From Camellia lanceoleosa (lineage: Eukaryota; Streptophyta; Magnoliopsida; Ericales; Theaceae): a stretch of 64,000 nucleotides of DNA. The stretch covers positions 77,931,217-77,995,216 of the forward strand of contig CM045762.1 in assembly GCA_025200525.1 (NCBI GenBank), in the 5' to 3' direction. The notes beneath the pieces are model-generated. The model saw nothing but the letters and a program-made list of their open reading frames with translations. It had not been told where the DNA came from and did no database searches. The translations under genes and the position numbers were made by a program. This document shows, piece after piece, positions 42,767-54,787 of this stretch (the stretch's first letter is position 1; every line of letters begins with the position of its first letter).

Positions 42767-45700
42767 TGTAGACGTCCCCGAACGTCCTGGGACGGAAATC
42801 CCGTTTTGTTCATTTGGGCTCACTACAGTTCAGGACTCAATGTCCCGGTCCTGTATCTAATCTCGCAGAGTGCAATGCAAGACGGATGGATCATCAAAGA
42901 GTCCAAATCCGGAAAATCGTTTCGAAAAATAGATTTTTAGAATGTGCCAAACATGGACTACTTTGCTAGATATAGAGTCGCCACCTAAATATTTTATTTT
43001 GGGAAAATTTAGGAAACCCTGACTCGTGCCTAAGGCCACGTATCCGTCATCACCAAAGTTGCCTCGGCTCGGGAACTTGGGTACGATTGGGGAAGGTCAC
43101 TTCGTGAGCACCCCCGCTCGCCCGATCAAAGATCGGCCTCTACTAACCATGATATCGAGTTTTGAAAACATTATGTACTCTTATTCCGGTTATTAGCCTA
43201 GATTTACTACGTGATGTGTACAGCATACAAGTATAGACTGGGTCGCCTGAATTGGAACAAAACATCTCATGTTCGTTTTGAAAAACGGTTTGAAGGTGCT
43301 ACTCGCAAGTAGGCTAAGACGTGGATTTGCCACCCTCAGGTGGGCTTAAGAAAACATGATTTTGCCACTCTCAAGTGGGCTTAAACCTCTCAATCGGTGA
43401 ATTGTTCCAATTTAAATAACTCAACCTTCACCCACGGGCATTCAGGCAGTTATATCATATAAGCACATAGCCTCATGGTAAGCATGCTATCCTGGCAGTC
43501 ACTCACACACATGCAAGGATGCTAAAGCATAAACCCTTACCGAGTACTCCAAGCCAAAGAAAGAAGCTAATTAGAAAACATGCATGAATCGTAACTATGC
43601 TGAAATGCCTAATGCAACACATGAAAAAATGCAACTACAATAGGCTCGACTATTCTAAGATGGCATATGAGATGCTACAGATAATATGTATTCAACTTGG
43701 AATTGAAATACAATGCAGTTAGTATGATAGGCCGAGCCTGGTACATGCAAGACAGATGAATGGATGCAAACATGTGAGCATAAGTATGCTAATTGAAACA
43801 TGCCCTAATCTAACCATCATAAGCTGGTAAATAAAAGGGAGAAAGACGTGGGGTTGGAAGACATACATTACACACACGCACACTTATTACAATTGTGCCC
43901 TCGCTCGGAGGGTCCGAATAAATAATACAGTCTGAATAAATAATTAACTACTCTAGCTAATTAAATATTACAAAATCCTAATTAATTAACAAATTAGCTA
44001 GGAAAACAAATAAATTAGCATGCAAGCTAAATGGACCGCCTCAGCTCTGTTCTGAATGATAAAAGATGCATGCATGCTCGGGCTGCCTCGTCGGGATATT
44101 CCTCGTGATGCCCCGATTTGCCTTTGTTTGTAATTAATCCCGGAATGCTGTGCAAAGCTCTAGAAGGCTGCTGATTTCTGGTTTGTTGCAACAGAGAGCA
44201 AGAAAGGGGCATGGCAAAGTATTTTCACATATGTATGCACACGTCGATTCTCATGCCACCAATGACGCATCTCGATGCATGAAGGCTGAGGAGTCGAACT
44301 GCATGACTCGATGTGAAATGAATCCACAAATAAACACAACAAGGCCTAGACTACATCACGGGTAATCCGGAGTGTCGGCAACCGGGTAGTGAGACACGTT
44401 TTGTCACTTTGAGTACGAAACGTCTCTCGTTTTTCGTGCTTGGGCTAACTCCTATCCCAAACACAATGCAAATGAGATGGCATACACAATGCGACTAACA
44501 TGCAACCTAGCATACGCAATGCTATGGACTAAAATGGCATACACAATGCACGTGACATAACATGGCATGCACAATGCTCTAACGTGCAACCTAGCATACA
44601 CAATGCTATGAACTGAAATGGCATACACAATGCAAGATGGACTTACACCGATATGAATGGACCTCAGCCACACTCACATCAGTGGCCATATGATGAAAAT
44701 GAGACAACTGAAATATATATGCAAACATGCACAAATGCAATGGACCGATTCTAAGGCACAACCTACAACTCTAACAAGGCATGGCAAGGAATGAAATATG
44801 GCATAGGATAGCGCATGATACAACTCTGAAATGGCATAAAAGGTGATCCTGAAACATGCAAATATGTCACACAATGCATGCTAGGTGGATCGGATACCGA
44901 AACTAGTGAAGTGCGTTACACTACAGGTAGCCAAAGTGATGCACAAATGGAAAAACCAACCCCAAATAGACCCTAGGCAGGTCTGAAACAGTGGTAAAAT
45001 GGCCTAAAATGGTGGCACAACATGCAAGGAAATGGAGCTCATTCAATGGTCGGTAAATGAGGCATACAAGCCCGACTCTCAAACGCATTTAAAGAGTATG
45101 AAACATGGGAACATGGCATTCACATAAGCTCTGAAATATGATGTATAATGGCGTCAAAACAAGAAAATACCTCTGCATATACATGTAATGGACCTCGAAA
45201 CTCAAAGCTAGGCAAGTGTATTGAACTACAAGCATGCAAAACAAACATCATTCAACCATGAGACCCAAAAACAGAGCTAGGGCAATCCAAAATATGCACA
45301 AAATCAGTTTAAGGCAAGGCCAAAAAGAGCTAAAATCAAGGGTTAAACAAAGCATGCGAAGTAAGCTAGTAAACCATGATTTGCACTACAGCTATATGAA
45401 GCACATGAGTGCTCACCAAACCAGCCAAAAATAGAAGCAAGGCATGTCAAATAAACCCCAAAAACCCACTGAAACAAAGTCCACAAATGCTAGAATGGGG
45501 TGCTCCTTTGATAGGCTACAAGAGAGGTTACTCTACACATGCAACAAGGACAATTAACATGGCAAAACCAGCTCTGGAAATGACTTATGAAAGCCCTAAA
45601 ACCCACCAAAAAAGGCCGTAAAATCAGTCTAGGAAGCATGCAATGAAAGGTCCTTTTGAAAGGCCTTGAGGAGGATTGCTCTACACATGCATGAGGGACA

Positions 45701-47852
45701 TAAAATATGGCCAAAAGGGCTCTGGAAAGAGTCAAGGAAGACCTCAAAACTCACCAAATAGGGCCTGAAATGTGACCTTACAATATGCAAGTAGGAGCCC
45801 TTTGGAAGGCCAAAAGAGCCAACAAACAAGACAAGGAGAGAGAGGGTCACCCCCCTCTAATTTTAGCTCTCAAAATAGTGTGCTAGCCACTGAAAATCCG
45901 CTGGATTTCAGTGGTTATCAGTCCAAACAAAGCATGAAACAAAGGCCTAGATGCAAGGCTCAAAACAAGATGCAAACAAGCATACAAGGGGGTAGATGAC
46001 CCCCAACAGAAAAATTCCCTTAATCAACCTTCAAGAGAGGCTCAAAATAAGATTCTTTTCAGTTTATGACAAATCTCAAAAATGCTTGCAAGCAAGGCTA
46101 ATATAGGAAGCAATATAAGCCTACAAAGAGGGATGGAGCATACAAGGAGGTAGATGACCTCAAACAGAAAAGTGTCCTTTATCAAACTTCAAGAGAGGAT
46201 CAAAATGAGACACTTTTTAGTTTAAGACAAAACCCAAAAATGCTTGCAAATAAGGCTAAAGAATGAAACAAAACAATGTTAAAATGGGGGAAATAGAGAC
46301 TTACCCTTGTAGAGAAGACCTCCAGCAACTTCTAGACTAAGATGGTGAGCCTTCAACCTCTGCAAATCAGTTCCAAGATACTTGGATGGATGGTGGAGGT
46401 GTTGTGCTAAGGGTTGGTGTGCAAATGGCCAAGAATGATGGAGTTTAGATCTTGGGATGGAGAGATATGGAGAGTTTTATGCAAAGTGCCTTAACCAAAC
46501 TTTCTAACCCTTGCAAATGGAGATGAGGGTTTGTTTTATAAAGGAAGAGGGCCAAGGCTTCTTGGAGAAGTCTCAAGTAAAAAGGTCAAGCTTCTAAAAG
46601 AAGCTAAGTAAAAGGGCCAAGCTTCTTGAGGAAGCTAGACCAAAAGGGTCTTTCATAGCTTCTAAGAGAAGCTTGACTCTTTTGTCAAGCTTCTTGAGGA
46701 AGCTAGACCAAAAGGGTCAAGCTTCCTCAAGAAGCTTGACAAAAGAGTCAAGCTTCTTTTAGAAGCTAAGAAAAAAGGTCAAAACCTCCTTAAGAAGTCA
46801 AACAAGAGGGTGAAATCTCGGAGAGTGGGTCAAATGCTACACAGCTGACACAGCTGTATGCAACTCAGGAAGGCCAAAAAGCAGAAGGTAGGCCGACCAG
46901 TTCAAGTGGTCGACCGACCAGGCCAGGTGGTCGGCCAGCCACCTTTTGTGGTCGGCCAGCCAGGTCAAAAGGTCCAACTCAAAAAAGGTGGTCGGCCTAC
47001 CCATATTGGTGGCCTCCCAGGTGAATACAACTCAGTGGTTTGGTTGGAGACCAGAAATTGTGACCCAAGAGAGAGGAAAACCAGCTTTCTAGCAAGGTTC
47101 AAATGGGTCAGGAAGAAAAGTTGGTTGGCCTACCCATATTGGTGGCCTCCCAGATGAGTACAACACAATGGTGGTATGGGAGACCCGAAATTGTGGCTCA
47201 AAAGTGAGGGAGACCAGCTTCCCGACAAGAAAACTGGCTGGAGTATAGAGAAAAGTGTTCTCCGAAGAGAAAGGAGGTCTACAAGAAGACAAGGTGGTCT
47301 CCCACCATACTACCACCTTCCTAACAATGAAACTAGGGTCCACACCAAAAATGAGCCAAGACGGATGTAAAACGAGGGTTCGGGGGCCAAAATACGTAGC
47401 CGGGGGCCCCGATAACTAAGTATTAAGCAACGGAGGTGGTGTACGACCACGAAGGTGGTCTCCTGGGCCACAGTGTCCCTCAAGAGAGAGGAAACAAGGT
47501 GTGTGTCAAAAACCGGAGCAAACGGAGATAGTTAAGCGGTCCCGAATCGAGGCACACGGCCGACGGCTCCAAAAATCGGAGACTGGTCTGCAAACGGGAA
47601 CAGTGGCCTACGACCACGAAACGTAGCCTACGGCCACTAAGAGATGGTCTACGAGACCTCTCCTTCCCTTTGGGAAGAGAAAACCGAACTTGGTTCGCAA
47701 ATCGAGGTAAAGCACAAAAGAGTCCCGAGGTCTGGAGGTAAGGCTCTCTGCCAAAACTCCGAAACCTCAGAATGTGCTCAATATGCGCAATCACCGAGCT
47801 CCCAGTCGATGACGTCTGATTCTTAAGGTCGGTCAAAAATGGGGTGTCTACA
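42767..47852 (-). mobile_element. LTR B, 5,086 bp
   Basis: It starts TGTAGACACCCCATTTTTGA at 47852 and ends GGGACGTCTACA at 42767 on the minus strand. TATAAAAC is at 46533-46540. The AAGCTTC hairpin block has an extra unit here (about 46640-46710) compared with LTRs A and C. It is shared between internal 2 and internal 3. No target duplication surrounds it. Confidence 0.9.
46533..46740 (-). promoter_or_regulatory. LTR B core promoter and expanded hairpin block
   Basis: TATAAAAC (46533-46540) lies downstream of the perfect hairpin at 46716-46740, with an additional hairpin-forming unit between about 46640 and 46710. Confidence 0.5.
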
Positions 47853-47865
47853 GTTGCCCCTCTTT
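47853..47865 (-). other. Polypurine tract of internal 3
   Basis: AAAGAGGGGCAAC on the minus strand directly precedes LTR B, the same as at 35310-35322. Confidence 0.75.
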
Positions 47866-48274
47866 GACAGAACTCGGAAGTCATAAGTGACGGGAGTGAA
47901 TGTCAAAGCCCAGAGGCGACCCATTTTTGACAAGGCCGAAGACTTTAGACAAACAAGCAAGATAAGCAAGAGATATGTCCGCAGGCGTGCTCGTAGGCGG
48001 GGGCAAAATGCAAAACGACATGCACAAAGCCGAACGTAACTCATGATCTTGTAAAGCAGCAAGCTGTAATGAAGCAAATATTCACGATAAATGCAATAGT
48101 TTTAAGCAACAATTCAATGCAAATCAAACTACATTTCATGCAGTAAGGATCATGTAAATAAAGCTGTAATGCAGCAAATATTCACAATAAATGCAAAAGT
48201 TTTAAGCAAGAAGGCAAATCAAACTACATTTCATGCAGTTATGATGTAAGAAGATTATGCAATCTTAACGAGCA

Positions 48275-49825
48275 TGTGCGATAGATACACAAAAGTGAAG
48301 AGAGTGTGATGGATACACTATATGAATAAACCGTGATTGATACACTAAGTGAAGCAAAGTGTGATTGATACACAAAGCGAAACGAGTGTGATGGATACAC
48401 TAAGCAAATATGTGATAGATACACTATATGAAGCAAAGTGCGATAGACACTAAAAGGGAACACAAAGTGTGATAGATGCACTATGTAAAGCAAAGTGTGA
48501 TGGATACACAAAAAGTAAACACAAAGTGTGATAGATACACTAAGTGAACAGAGTGTGATTGATACACTAAAAGCGAACACAAAGTGTGATAGATGCACTA
48601 AGTGAACAAAGTGTGAGTGATACACTAAAAGCGAACACAAAGTGTGATAAATGCACTATTGATACACTGAAAGCGAACACAAAGTGTGATAGATGCACTA
48701 AGTGAACAGAGTGTGATTGATACACTAAAGCGAACACAAAGTGTGATAGATGTACTGAGTGAACAGAGTGTGATTGATACACTAAAAGCGAACACAAAGT
48801 GGGATAGATGCATTGAGTGAACAGAGTGTGATTGATACACTGAAGGAGAACACAAAGTGTGATAGATGCACTATGTGAACAGAGTGTGATTGATACACTA
48901 AAAGCGAACACAAAGTGTGATAGATGCACTAAGTGAACAGAGTGTGATTGATACACTGAAGGTGAACACAAAGTGTGATAGATGCACTATGTGAACACAG
49001 TGTTATTGATACACTAAAAGCGAACACAAAGTGTGATAAATGCACTATGTGAACAGAGTGTGATTGGTACACTAAAAGCGAACATAAAGTGTGATAGATG
49101 CACTAAGTGAACAGAGTGTGATTGATACACTAAAAGCGAACACAAAGTGTGATAAATGCACTATTGATACACTAAGAGTGAACACAAAGTGTGATAGGTG
49201 CACTGAGTGAACAGAGTGTGATTGATACACTAAAAGCGAACACAAAGTGTGATAGATGCACTGAGTGAACAGAGTGTGATTGATACCCTGAAGGTGAACA
49301 CAAAGTGTGATAGATGCACTATGTGAACAAAGTGTGATTGATACACTAAAAGTGAACACAAAATGTAGTAGATGCACTAAGTGAACAGAGTGTGATTGAT
49401 ACACTAAAAGCGAACACAAAGTGTGATTGATGCAGTAAGTGAACAGAGTGTGATTGATACACTAAAAGTGAACACAAAGTGTGATAGATGCACTATGTGA
49501 ACAGAATGTGATTGATACACTAAAAGCGAACACAAAGTGTGATAGATGCACTAAGTGAACAGAGTGTGATTGATACACTAAAGAGAATGAAGTGTAATGG
49601 ATACACTAAAGTAAATGAAGTGAATATGTGCATAATAGATACACGAAATGAGGATGTGTGTGATAGATACAGAAAATGAGAATATGTGTGATAGATACAG
49701 AAAATGAAAGATGTATGATTGATACACTAAGTGAAGAGAGTGTGATTGATACACTAAATAAATGAACTGTGATTGATACACTAATTGAATGAAGTGTGAT
49801 TGATACACTAAATAAATGATCTCAA
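48275..49825 (-). repeat. Minisatellite, 58 bp dimeric unit, internal 3 (expanded)
   Basis: It has the same units as 35745-36660 but about 1.55 kb instead of 0.9 kb, showing copy-number change between the two internal regions. In places half-units are missing (for example near 48655 and 49155). Confidence 0.9.
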
Positions 49826-51079
49826 ACAGAACTTCTTTGAATGAACCGTACATACAATATCGTGCATGAATGAGAAAGAAACTTGATGGGTGCAATGCAA
49901 TACAATGCATGATGCAATAAGGAACGCAATAAACAAGCATAGCGGCGCTTTAGAAAGCACTTCATGGGGTGAGTGGCGATGAACCGCTCTACTCTGACGG
50001 GGATCTCCCCTCTTGCTCTTCGAACACTTACCTTCAACTTGCAGTACAAAGGCTTTGAAATGCTGACAAGGGTTCTTCACGTAGATCACTTTGAATGCTG
50101 CCTTTATTCCTGATCATATTCACACCTTTCCTTATTCTCCAACGGGTTGATAGATTAGGTTGGTTCAGTATCTAGAATTGAGGTGCATGCACGCTATCTC
50201 AACCTATGGGGCTTCCATACAGATTTCAAGCCGTGGACATGCCTCTGGGTATTTAAACCAGACTTTATTCTCGGAAATCCCGAACCTTTGCGTTCTAGGC
50301 AACAGCCATTCGAACTCTAGTTTCCATCGTCGCAGTTGGTCTCCTAGGAACTCATTGCGAACACCGTCGAGATGCCTCTGTCAGGGAATGGTACTCAGGG
50401 AGAGCACCTTTGATCGCCATTCTGGCTTGAAGCAGACTTGATCTTGAGCTTGAGGTAGAGGCACACTCATACTTCGGAGCATTGGCAAGACCTGAAGAGG
50501 TACACACGGAATGCAATCTCGGAACTTACTGAAGTTGAAACAAACTCAGATACCCGACATTTTCCCTCTTTTCTTTTGCTTTGCAGTCTGGAACCTATAT
50601 AGCTTCAGATAGGTCCTGGTTTTACTATTCTCATGTGACCTGGGTTGAACCTTGCAGTTTTATGAAAGAACAGATCCTGTTTTGCACAAATGTAGAGAAT
50701 GGCACAGCACTCGGAGGGCAAAACGATTTTATTTTTGAAATTGAGAGATGAGTTCTTGACTGGGTTATTGAGCTTACGACTGAACACAGCGCACTACGAC
50801 TCAACAATGAAAAACAAAAGGTAAACAATCTAAACACATCAAGTAACACTCGAAACGACTCGAAACAAGAATCGAGATAAAACAAAATGACACGACACTC
50901 AGACGTACACAGGGAGCTTGTATCTCTGGGTATTATTTCCCACCATTTCTCATTTGTGATTCTTACATCACTCGGCCCTCAAACTCTGTTTTTCTGAAAA
51001 AGCCCTTTTCCTCACTTTTTCCCTCAGCGCACATCTCTCTATTCTTCAATCTTTCATTTTTTATCCCTCCCCTGGGTGG
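49826..51079 (-). other. Internal 3 non-coding stretch
   Basis: Counterpart of 36661-37933. No recognisable protein motif on either strand. Confidence 0.6.
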
Positions 51080-51469
51080 TTGATGGATAAACAAGAAGTT
51101 GCGGCTCTTGCCCCTAGCATTCTGCTAAATTCTCTTTCTTCTGCTCACAACAGTGAACTTCCCCCACAGAGGAGTTGTGATGCGATTGGATATGCAGCAG
51201 ATCTGCAAATGACATTGGTTGACGATGCTCTACTGGGAAGTTTGGACGTGATTAGATCTGTCCAGATGAGGGAATGGAATATCCTGCCCCATTCCAGTTC
51301 GTGCTTCGCACTTGGCTTGATACCTCGTTGCTTGGAGGATATGAGAGCTTTCAGCCTTTTTCTGTTAGCTTCCGCTGTGCCCTTCTTGGTGAAAAGGGTG
51401 CCCTTTCCAGCAAGTGTGGTGCCCTTTCTGGCAAATGCATTAACAAAGGGGGAAAGACAGGAAGCCTGA
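51080..51469 (+). CDS. Antisense ORF of internal 3, unknown product
   Basis: A 129-codon plus-strand frame starts MMDKQEVAALAPSILLN, carries TLVDDALLGSLDVIRS and FALGLIPRCLEDMRA, and ends in three 7-residue units (VPFLVKR, VPFPASV, VPFLANA). A pyrimidine-rich stretch precedes the ATG. It is antisense to the retroelement, between gag and the 3' LTR, the place where additional ORFs are known in Tat-lineage elements. No homology is recognised. The opposite strand is also open (51145-51474), so coding is unproven. Confidence 0.35.
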   Translation: MMDKQEVAALAPSILLNSLSSAHNSELPPQRSCDAIGYAADLQMTLVDDALLGSLDVIRSVQMREWNILPHSSSCFALGLIPRCLEDMRAFSLFLLASAVPFLVKRVPFPASVVPFLANALTKGERQEA

Positions 51470-53615
51470 CTCAACTGTGCCCCTAGTTCATTATTTTGAC
51501 CATTTTTTGTTTTTGGCTTCTGCTTAAAACAATTTTAACCAAAATGAGAGTTAGATTAACGCGTTTGTTCGATTTTCTAATTTGAAATCATGCGAGTTAG
51601 ATTATGAACACTGAAAATTTTCCTTTTTTGGGTCCAAGAAATGGTCCAGTTTTGAAAAAGTGGAATAATTTTCGAGAGAATTAGTCAACCTCATTAAAAA
51701 TTCTCAAAAACTATTTTTGCAAATGGCCACTACTCGACTGATACAAAATTTACTCTTGAGATGCACCACGTCAGATCCAAAACAAATGGAAAACTGCCCC
51801 TTGTTTGAATGGCACTGCATGGCAAAGTAAAGTTGCCCCTAGTCTGAATAGCACCGCAGCACATTGTATGGCAACGGAAAGTTGCCCCTTGTTTGAATGG
51901 CACTGCAGCGCACTGTAATCATTCTTTAGAGTGACGATCACAACCGAACTCTAGGATATAGAGAAGGCAAAGATGACCAAAACCATCACATGGACACAAT
52001 CGAATTTGAAGTGTTTTATGGCTGGACTTCAGAATGAAGTTGCCTACGTATCCCAAAGATAGGAATCAAGCCTTACGTAGTTCGAGGATTAAGGTACACT
52101 CGGGTATTAACCTCTCCTTTTACGCTCTAACTTTTGCCAAGGCCGCACTTTCTGGGTTTTCAACCTTGCGAGCTTTGTTCTTTTTTTCTTTTCGATTCTT
52201 TTCATTTCTTTTCTTCTTTTTGTCCTTTTTTCATTTCTTTTTTTTCATTCTTTGCATTTTTTTATTATTATTTTTTTGTTCTTTTTCTTCTTTTTCTTGC
52301 TCTAACTTTTGCCTGGGTCGCCCTCTCGGGTTTTCGGCCCAGTGAGCCTCTCAAGGGTAAAAGTTTAGCTTTGTCCATGTTGAATGGTTTAAGATCTCGG
52401 AGCCATCTGAATCCAAGAAAATGACTGCTGTTCGCTGATGATGTAGAAGTCCATCCAATGGAGGGTGAATTTGTCCCTAGTGTTGTGGATAGGAATTTGG
52501 TTGTCCTTCAGCAATACTTTCTTCTTTCTTCCCTTCTGGGATTTGGCATTCTTGCCGATCTTCATTGATTTGTGGAATGATCCATCTTCGGCTCTTCGAG
52601 CACAATCTGGCATCTTTTGCCCCTAGTTCGAAGGGTGCTTCTGATCTAGCTTTGCAAACTTCTTTTGACGACATCTGATCTTCTTGATCTGACTTCCCTG
52701 CCCTAGTTCGAGGGCTGCTTCTGATCCGGCCACACAAGCCTTACATAGTGGTTGACCGTTGAACATTCTGAATCTAAGTTCAAGATTTGAAAGTGAGGGG
52801 TCGAGTCTCGAGGCTGAGAGCGATCCTAGGCTGCACAATCTCAAGAGCGATTCCACACAGGTCTTCGCAGGACCGCGCAAAACATTTTTTGAATTTTTTT
52901 TTAAGAAAGCGACAAATCGCTCGCGCTGAAGACAGTGCGGAACTAATCTGGATCAAGCCAGGATCTTTCCCAGTATTCACACTAACAAGCATGATCTGAT
53001 TCGTTAAGGGCTCAGCATGCCTCTTTTTCTCTCAATTGATCAATTTTTTACAAATCCCGAGGAATTCCTTCCTCTTTGTTTTCACTACAGTGTTCAAAAA
53101 GAGTTTTTGAAAAACTTTGGTCAATGTAATGAATTCAAGGCACAAAAGAGCAGGTAAAATGTACTGCCATTTCATTCTAAACTTGCTGACACAACAGGCT
53201 CAAAGCAGAAACAAGCACAAAAGCATGAAAACCACAGCTGTTTCAAATAGATCTACTGGTTTAACTGGCTCCCCGGTAGAAACAGACTCAAAAGAAAGCG
53301 AAAAGACAAACACAAAACAAAATAGTGATATCCGAGGTAACGCCCCCGGGATCACCCGACTCTAACAAAACAGGACTGACTCGATACAACAAGACAGACC
53401 CAACTAACTCAGTATGAAAAAACTGGCTCTATATAACGGGACAGACTCTAAACGACATAACAAAAACTGACTCAATACCCGAATCAGAAAGCACAAAAAC
53501 CAGCATTCACAAATGCTCAAAACAGTGTGTGCCATACACTATATCTGGAATAAACTGAGTGCCGCCCGCAGGTGGTTTATCCTTCGATCGCATAGTCACC
53601 TTATCCCCCGTAAGT

Positions 53616-54032
53616 TCACTGATCAAGTGCCGATAGACTTTGCAAGATAGGTGCGGCGATGACCCTGTTGTCAAATAGATCCTGTAGATCATGGCGCAGA
53701 CGAAAGCAACTATCAGTGTCATGACCGGTTTGTTGATGATAGGCACAGTACTTAGTTTGGTCATGCTTTGGAGGGAGAGAATCGGGTAAAGGCCATTGTT
53801 CCAACGGTTTCAGATATCCCTTCCGGAGTAAGGCCTCTAGAGCCTTTGACAAAGGCATATAAAGTGGGGTAAAAACCCTCTTGACTCGAGGTGGATATTT
53901 GGTTTTTTGCTCTTCCTGTTGGGCCATGATGACGGCCTACTGCTTGGCAAATTCTGCTTGACGAGCAGCGTCCTCCTATATGGTTCTCATGCTCTCCTGG
54001 AGGTGACGCATCATTTCTTCCATCCCTGCCAT
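53616..54032 (-). pseudogene. gag of internal 3, capsid region deleted
   Basis: It starts MAGMEEMMRHLQESMRT at 54032. It has a TAG soon after (MRTI*EDAA) and another at AKQ*AV, then reads AVIMAQQEEQKTKYPPRVKR, joining the N-terminus to the segment just before the knuckle. The whole retrotrans_gag domain present in copies 1 and 2 is missing (more than 900 bases), and the frame is kept across the junction near 53911. The CCHC-like CAYHQQTGHDTDSC is intact. This copy could supply at most a short RNA-binding peptide. Confidence 0.85.
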
Positions 54033-54489
54033 ACTGCCCTGATCTATCTGAACTATCGGTATGTCTATCTCTAGAGTAAAAGCAGATATCTCAACCCAAC
54101 TACACACAGGTGAGATGGATAATGACTTCTGATCCGAAGACTGTTGAACTAATGATCCGTGCCTGACTAGCCTTTTTACCCTGCCTCTAGCGAAGGAACA
54201 CTGATTTGTCCTTGAACTGAATCTTTGACTTGACAAAGTCTATCAACACAAGTCCAATGAATCCGGGGGATATCGGAGCCTTCGGAAGCTACGGTTCCAA
54301 GACTACCTCGAAAAAGAGAAAACAGAGAGCATCTCAACATGATTTCACTAAAAGAACATAGCAAGCAAGTGAGAGCCAAAAACACCCCTATGTTCGGATA
54401 GGGTTTCCTTGTCCTAATTTGTCAGGAGCTAGGGTTTCACTACACATGCAGTGGTTTCAAACAACATATAATCGAGTAAGCAACCTGTC

Positions 54490-54714
54490 CTAGCTTAGAA
54501 TGGTCACTATGGATTCTGAATATGCACTGGGTCGAATGGTCAAAAAGGGTGCCCCGGTAAAACCGGGGTTTGTGTTCCTGTCGTGGCAAAGCCCGCATCC
54601 GATCAGCCTTATGGCACGCTTCGCAAAGTGAGCCTCCTGGAAACCACTCAGGAATAGCATACAGCAGACACGGTGTCCCAGGTGCACCAATGCAAATGCC
54701 ATGCAAAGAAACAC
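54490..54714 (-). CDS. Short leader ORF of internal 3, unknown product
   Basis: A 74-codon frame starts MFLCMAFALVHLGHRVC and ends TIRPSAYSESIVTILS, matching the frame at 42469-42720 with about a dozen substitutions and no frameshift. No domain is recognised. Confidence 0.25.
   Translation of the reverse strand: MFLCMAFALVHLGHRVCCMLFLSGFQEAHFAKRAIRLIGCGLCHDRNTNPGFTGAPFLTIRPSAYSESIVTILS
54552..54568. promoter_or_regulatory. Leader hairpin CCCCGGT-AAA-ACCGGGG, internal 3
   Basis: Third identical copy of the PBS-gag hairpin. Confidence 0.5.
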
Positions 54715-54764
54715 ACAAGTGTAGTCAAAACCAAATATTATGAGTTCGAGTCAAGTTCTCTAAC

Positions 54765-54782
54765 TCCCCAGCGGAGTTGCCA
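54765..54782 (-). other. Primer binding site-like sequence, internal 3
   Basis: TGGCAACTCCGCTGGGGA on the minus strand, five bases after LTR C, identical to internal 1. Confidence 0.6.
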
Positions 54783-54787
54783 GAAAT

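Noticed and set aside
48239..49419. Several minus-strand frames of 115-134 codons with the same periodic peptide
   Set aside because: Same minisatellite artefact as in internal 2.
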